DNA from: Streptomyces sp. SID8374
Lineage (GTDB): Bacteria; Actinomycetota; Actinomycetes; Streptomycetales; Streptomycetaceae
Assembly (NCBI RefSeq): GCF_009865135.1
Contig: NZ_WWGH01000001.1
Span: 1,054,001 to 1,118,000 of the forward strand
Reading direction: 5' to 3'
Length of the DNA: 64,000 nucleotides
Below are positions 60,970 through 64,000 of the stretch, one piece after another (the stretch's first letter is position 1; each line of letters opens with the position of its first letter). The notes below the pieces were generated by a model. The model ran no database searches. It saw only the letters and a list, made by a program, of their open reading frames with translations, and was not told where the DNA came from. The translations under genes were made by a program, and so were the position numbers.

Positions 60970-61833
60970 GTGACAGAGAGCCATGAGACGACGACTGCCG
61001 AGGCGGGGCCTGCCGAGGCGGGCACACCCGGTGACGCGGTGGAACGGGCGGGGGCAGGGGTGACCCCCGTCGGCCGGGCGCACCCGCCCGCCTTCGCGCC
61101 CGACTCGCTCGTCCTCAACCGGAAGCTGCCGCTCTGGTACCAGGTCTCCCAGTCGCTGCGGGCCTCCATACTTGGCCGCCCGCGGGACGCCTCCCTCCGG
61201 CTGCCCACCGAGGAGCAGTTGGCCGCCCACTACGGGGTCAGCGTGCTCACGATGCGCCAGGCGCTGAAGGAGCTGGAGACGGAGGGGCTGATCAGCCGGC
61301 ACCGGCGGCGCGGCACGTTCATAGAGCCGCGCGCCCGGCGGGTCTCCCCGGTCCGGCTGCTGGGCTCGGTCGACGCGATCGTGGCCCAGCAGTCCGGGGA
61401 GCCGACGACGGTTCTCGGCCACGGTGCGGTGGCGGTGCCGGGCGATCTCGCCGAGTTCTTCCCGGACTGCGGCGAGGTGGTCAGCTACCGGCGGCTGCGC
61501 CGCGACGGCGAGAGCGGTGAGCCGACCAACTGGGCGGAGAACGCGGTACGCCCCGACATCGCCGCCCGCATCGACGTGGCCGACCTCGAACGCTGGCCGA
61601 TGACCAAGGTCCTGCGGGATGTCGTCGGCGTCCGCATCTCCCGGATCACCGACACGGTGGAGGCCCGGCTCGCCGACCCGGTCACCGCCGAACTGCTCCA
61701 GGTCCCGCTGCTCAGCCCGATCCTGCACTACACGGGCGTGACGTACGACGAGGAGGGACGCGTGGTGGATGTGGCCCGCATCCGCTACCGGGGCGACCGG
61801 TTCTCGTTCTCCGTGACGGTGGAGGCGCACTAG
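60970..61833 (+). CDS. GntR-family regulator with UTRA domain
   Basis: A 287-residue HutC-type GntR regulator. A ~45-residue Ala/Gly/Thr tail precedes the HTH (LPLWYQVSQSLRASI, PTEEQLAAHYGVSVLTMRQALKELETEGLISR, parts AHYGVSVLTMRQALKELE). The UTRA ligand domain ends in RIRYRGDRFSFSVTVEAH. It begins at GTG 60970, 62 bp after hmgA, so it probably follows the same operon and may sense a tyrosine-route metabolite. Its stop TAG lies in the CTAG flank of a MITE-like element, so the last codon has been touched by that insertion site. Confidence 0.9.
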   Translation: MTESHETTTAEAGPAEAGTPGDAVERAGAGVTPVGRAHPPAFAPDSLVLNRKLPLWYQVSQSLRASILGRPRDASLRLPTEEQLAAHYGVSVLTMRQALKELETEGLISRHRRRGTFIEPRARRVSPVRLLGSVDAIVAQQSGEPTTVLGHGAVAVPGDLAEFFPDCGEVVSYRRLRRDGESGEPTNWAENAVRPDIAARIDVADLERWPMTKVLRDVVGVRISRITDTVEARLADPVTAELLQVPLLSPILHYTGVTYDEEGRVVDVARIRYRGDRFSFSVTVEAH

Positions 61834-62003
61834 GGCCTGTCGTCAAACTGCCGTCGTCGCCCGAAGGGCGGCCGCGCGGCGTCCGGTGCGTGCGATCGCA
61901 AGGCGCCGGAATGGCCTCGTAGCGGAGCTACTTGGCCATTTCGGCAACGCCGCGAGCGGGCGTGCCGGGCGTCGCACGGCAGACGGCAGTTCGACGACAG
62001 GCC
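61834..62003. mobile_element. MITE-like palindromic element with CTAG flanks
   Basis: A 170-bp element with terminal inverted repeats GGCCTGTCGTC...GACGACAGGCC; 24/25 bp pair between 61831-61855 and 61982-62006. The core also pairs (GGCCTCGTAGC near 61913 with GCTAC/GGCCA near 61927). CTAG stands on both sides (61830-61833 and 62004-62007), which fits a 4-bp target duplication. It encodes no protein. Confidence 0.7.
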
Positions 62004-62031
62004 CTAGGGGGCGCCTGCCCCCGCCGTTACG

Positions 62032-63402
62032 ATGCGAACGGTGACGGCGGGCAGGGCCGGACGGGAGCGGCGGACACGGGAGGACGGCTCGGTGGCAGCG
62101 CGCAGGACCACGGGGGCGGGGGCGGCGACGGCGGCCGGACCGGGCGAGGACACGGTGTCCGTGGAGCTGGACGAGCTGATGCCGTGGTCGGTACGCCCCC
62201 TGCGAACCGGCCGCTCCTGGGTGAGCGGCCCCGATCCCGCCGCGCTCCGCGCCCGTTGGGAGCGGCTGGCCGCCGCCGAGGGCGCCGAGCAGGAGCGGCT
62301 GTTCCGCCCGAGCCGCTCCCGTACGCCGCACACCCCGGTCGCCGCGCTGCCCGGCCGGTCCACCACCGGCACCGGCGCCGGGACCGCCGCAGGCACCGGC
62401 CGCTTCGCCCGCGAACCGGGCGCCTGCCCCGACCCCGTACGCATCCTGCACGGCCCGTTCGACGAGCAGTGGCTGCTCCCCGACCACCGGCTGATCGACG
62501 CGGCCCGCCCGGAGCTATGGCGGGTGGGCGACGAGCGGCAGCTCTTCGCGGTCGAACACGGTTACGTCCCCCAGGCCGACGGGCCAGCCCTGTCGGTGAC
62601 CCATCTGCTCCCCGACGGGCACTCCCCCGCCGGGCGCCCGGGCCGGATCCGGCCGCTGTACCGGCGGCCCGACGCCACCGACCCCAACCTGGCGCCCGGC
62701 CTGCTGGACGTGCTGCGTACGCGGCTGGGGCCGGAGGTGGCGCCCGAGTCCGTACTGGCCTGGATCCTGGCCGCCGCTCTGCCCTCCCCGTCCGGCTGCC
62801 GGGTCCCGCTGCCCGCCGACGCCGAGGTGTGGGCGGCCGGGGTGGAGCTCGGCCGGGAGTTGACGCGGGTGCAGCTGCGGGGAGCCAGGGGCGGGGAGCG
62901 GCCCCGGCTGCCGGGCGGGCGCAGGCCCTACGTACGGGCGGCGCTCCCGGCCCGGCCCACCGGGATCGTGTACGACGCGGAGGCCGAGGCCCTGGTGATC
63001 GGCGATGGCCGGATCTCGCCGGTGGACGCGGGGGCGTGGGAGTTCACGGTGAGCGGCGTACGGGTGCTGGAACTCTGGTTCGAGCGCCGGGCGGCGGCAG
63101 CGGTGGGCACCCTCCCGGAGGGCGCGGAGGCGGACGGGCTGGACGCGGTCGGGGCGCGCGGGTGGACCCCGGAGTGGACCTCGGAGCTGCTGGAGCTCGT
63201 CTCCGTACTGACGCTGCTGGACGGTCTGCGGCCCCGGCAGGCGGCGTTGCGGGCCCGGCTGGAGCGGGCCGAGGTGCCCCTGATCTCCCGGGACGAGCTA
63301 CGGGCGGCCGGGGTGCTGCCGGTCCCGGCGGCGGTACGGCGGCCCGCCTCGGTGCTGGGCCACCAGGAGGAGGGGCCGGAGGGGCAGTTCGCGCTGCTGT
63401 GA
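62032..63402 (+). CDS. free-standing type ISP restriction-modification specificity-like protein
   Basis: A 456-residue protein whose C-terminal ~300 residues resemble the target-recognition/specificity region of type ISP (LlaBIII-like) restriction-modification enzymes: GPDPAALRARWERLA, VAPESVLAWILAAALPSP, GDGRISPVDAGAWEFTVSGVRVLELWFERR (parts AWEFTVSGVRVLELWFERR), and WTPEWTSELLELVSVLTLLDG. The helicase, nuclease and methyltransferase parts of the parent enzyme are absent, and no such gene is next to it. The first ~35 residues are low-complexity (RTTGAGAATAAGPGE). It may be a remnant or a separate DNA-binding protein. ATG 62032 or GTG 62041. Assignment is from memory and moderate. Confidence 0.65.
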   Translation: MRTVTAGRAGRERRTREDGSVAARRTTGAGAATAAGPGEDTVSVELDELMPWSVRPLRTGRSWVSGPDPAALRARWERLAAAEGAEQERLFRPSRSRTPHTPVAALPGRSTTGTGAGTAAGTGRFAREPGACPDPVRILHGPFDEQWLLPDHRLIDAARPELWRVGDERQLFAVEHGYVPQADGPALSVTHLLPDGHSPAGRPGRIRPLYRRPDATDPNLAPGLLDVLRTRLGPEVAPESVLAWILAAALPSPSGCRVPLPADAEVWAAGVELGRELTRVQLRGARGGERPRLPGGRRPYVRAALPARPTGIVYDAEAEALVIGDGRISPVDAGAWEFTVSGVRVLELWFERRAAAAVGTLPEGAEADGLDAVGARGWTPEWTSELLELVSVLTLLDGLRPRQAALRARLERAEVPLISRDELRAAGVLPVPAAVRRPASVLGHQEEGPEGQFALL

Positions 63403-63470
63403 GCCTGCTCTGAGCCTGCCGTGAGGGGCGGGAGTGGCAGATGGGCCGGTCAACAAGGTAAGCACGGGCC

Positions 63471-64000
63471 ATGAACACATCGCCACTCCCCCTCGACGGC
63501 ATCACCGTGGTGGCCGTCGAACAGGCCGTCGCCGCCCCCTTCGCCACCCGCCAGCTCGCCGATCTCGGGGCCAGGGTCATCAAGGTGGAGCGCCCGGACG
63601 GCGGCGATTTCGCGCGCGGCTACGACACGGCGGCGCGCGGTCTCGCCTCGCACTTCGTCTGGTGCAACCGGGGCAAGGAGTCCCTGGCGGTGGATCTGAA
63701 GGACCCGCGCGGTCTCGCGGTGGTGCGTGAACTCGTCGCCGGGGCCGATGTGTTCGTGCAGAACCTGGCCCAGGGCGCGGCGGCCCGGCTGGGGCTGGAC
63801 GCCGCCACGCTCTGTGCGGCGCACCCGAGGCTGGTGGCCGTGGACATCTCCGGTTACGGGGAGAGCGGACCGTACGCCCACAAGCGGGCCTACGACATGC
63901 TCGTGCAGTGCGAGGCGGGCCTGGTCTCCGTCACCGGGACGGCTGAGCAGCCGGTGAAGGCGGGCATCCCGGCGGCGGACATCGCGGCGGCCATGTACGC
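63471..64000 (+). CDS. CaiB/BaiF CoA-transferase family protein, N-terminal part
   Basis: The first 176 residues of a type III CoA-transferase, cut by the window edge. PLPLDGITVVAVEQAVAAPF, TRQLADLGARVIKVERPDGGDFARGYD and NRGKESLAVDLKDPRG are the family start; SGYGESGPYAHKRAYDMLVQCEAGLVSVTG (parts GYGESGPYAHKRAYDMLVQ) is the region before the catalytic Asp. It transfers CoA between carboxylic acids; the acid is unknown. ATG 63471 is preceded by AAGGTAAGC. No partner is visible. Confidence 0.9.
   Translation, partial: MNTSPLPLDGITVVAVEQAVAAPFATRQLADLGARVIKVERPDGGDFARGYDTAARGLASHFVWCNRGKESLAVDLKDPRGLAVVRELVAGADVFVQNLAQGAAARLGLDAATLCAAHPRLVAVDISGYGESGPYAHKRAYDMLVQCEAGLVSVTGTAEQPVKAGIPAADIAAAMY

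Overview
The window is from a Streptomyces chromosome. The evidence is very high G+C with strong third-position G/C bias, GTG starts, a chaplin pair, mycothiol genes, SoxR, polyphosphate kinase 2, and an M28 aminopeptidase that matches my memory of the Streptomyces griseus enzyme SGAP over nearly its whole length. Gene order (mshC, DUF3090, corA, chpC-chpH, M20 peptidase, tRNA-Leu, gluconate genes, FAD dehydrogenase) resembles the conserved SCO1660-1690 stretch of S. coelicolor, so most of it is core chromosome. I see no prophage, integrase, CRISPR array or large biosynthetic cluster.

Region by region: 1-1270, a secreted GH31 glycosidase cut by the window edge. 1396-4945, the mycothiol ligase mshC with three conserved, poorly understood actinobacterial genes (PI3/4-kinase-like protein, DUF3090, phosphomutase-like protein). 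5071-11640, CorA, a ferritin-like protein, an F420-type oxidoreductase, an aldo/keto reductase and a RecD2-like protein whose ATPase motifs are eroded. 11692-15357, two small conserved genes, the chaplins and an M20 peptidase. 15542-18357, tRNA-Leu(GAG), an RluA-type pseudouridine synthase, and the mycothiol-dependent formaldehyde dehydrogenase with its MBL-fold partner. 18428-21178, the gluconate regulator, kinase and symporter. 21268-31004, transporters, oxidoreductases, DUF202 membrane proteins, a Nudix protein and a glucarate dehydratase-type enolase. 

The most interesting part is 31.0-38.3 kb. A phosphotransferase and an ACAD10/11-type acyl-CoA dehydrogenase lie on one strand. An SDR and an acyl-CoA synthetase lie on the other, with a TetR gene between. 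Each operon is preceded by a copy of the same palindrome. These four enzyme types are those of the Pseudomonas levulinate (lva) route, in which a 4-hydroxyacyl-CoA is phosphorylated and dephosphorylated to reach beta-oxidation. 

From 38.5 to 53.3 kb come a Tat-exported NamZ-type muramidase, SoxR, a MaoC hydratase, more TetR regulators with their own recognisable palindromes, another acyl-CoA dehydrogenase, a DMT exporter, PPK2, an aldehyde/alcohol dehydrogenase operon and an orphan sugar-type ABC ATPase. From 53.5 kb to the end come an MFS protein, a citrate-Mg symporter, a molybdopterin oxidoreductase, hmgA with a GntR regulator, a MITE-like palindrome, a free-standing type ISP specificity-like protein and the start of a CaiB/BaiF CoA-transferase. 

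Intergenic DNA is rich in short tandem repeats (units of 14, 15, 26, 45 and 46 nt) and palindromic elements, which are listed individually. Starts were chosen by ribosome binding site, family N-terminus and spacing; family names come from memory of protein families, not from a search.
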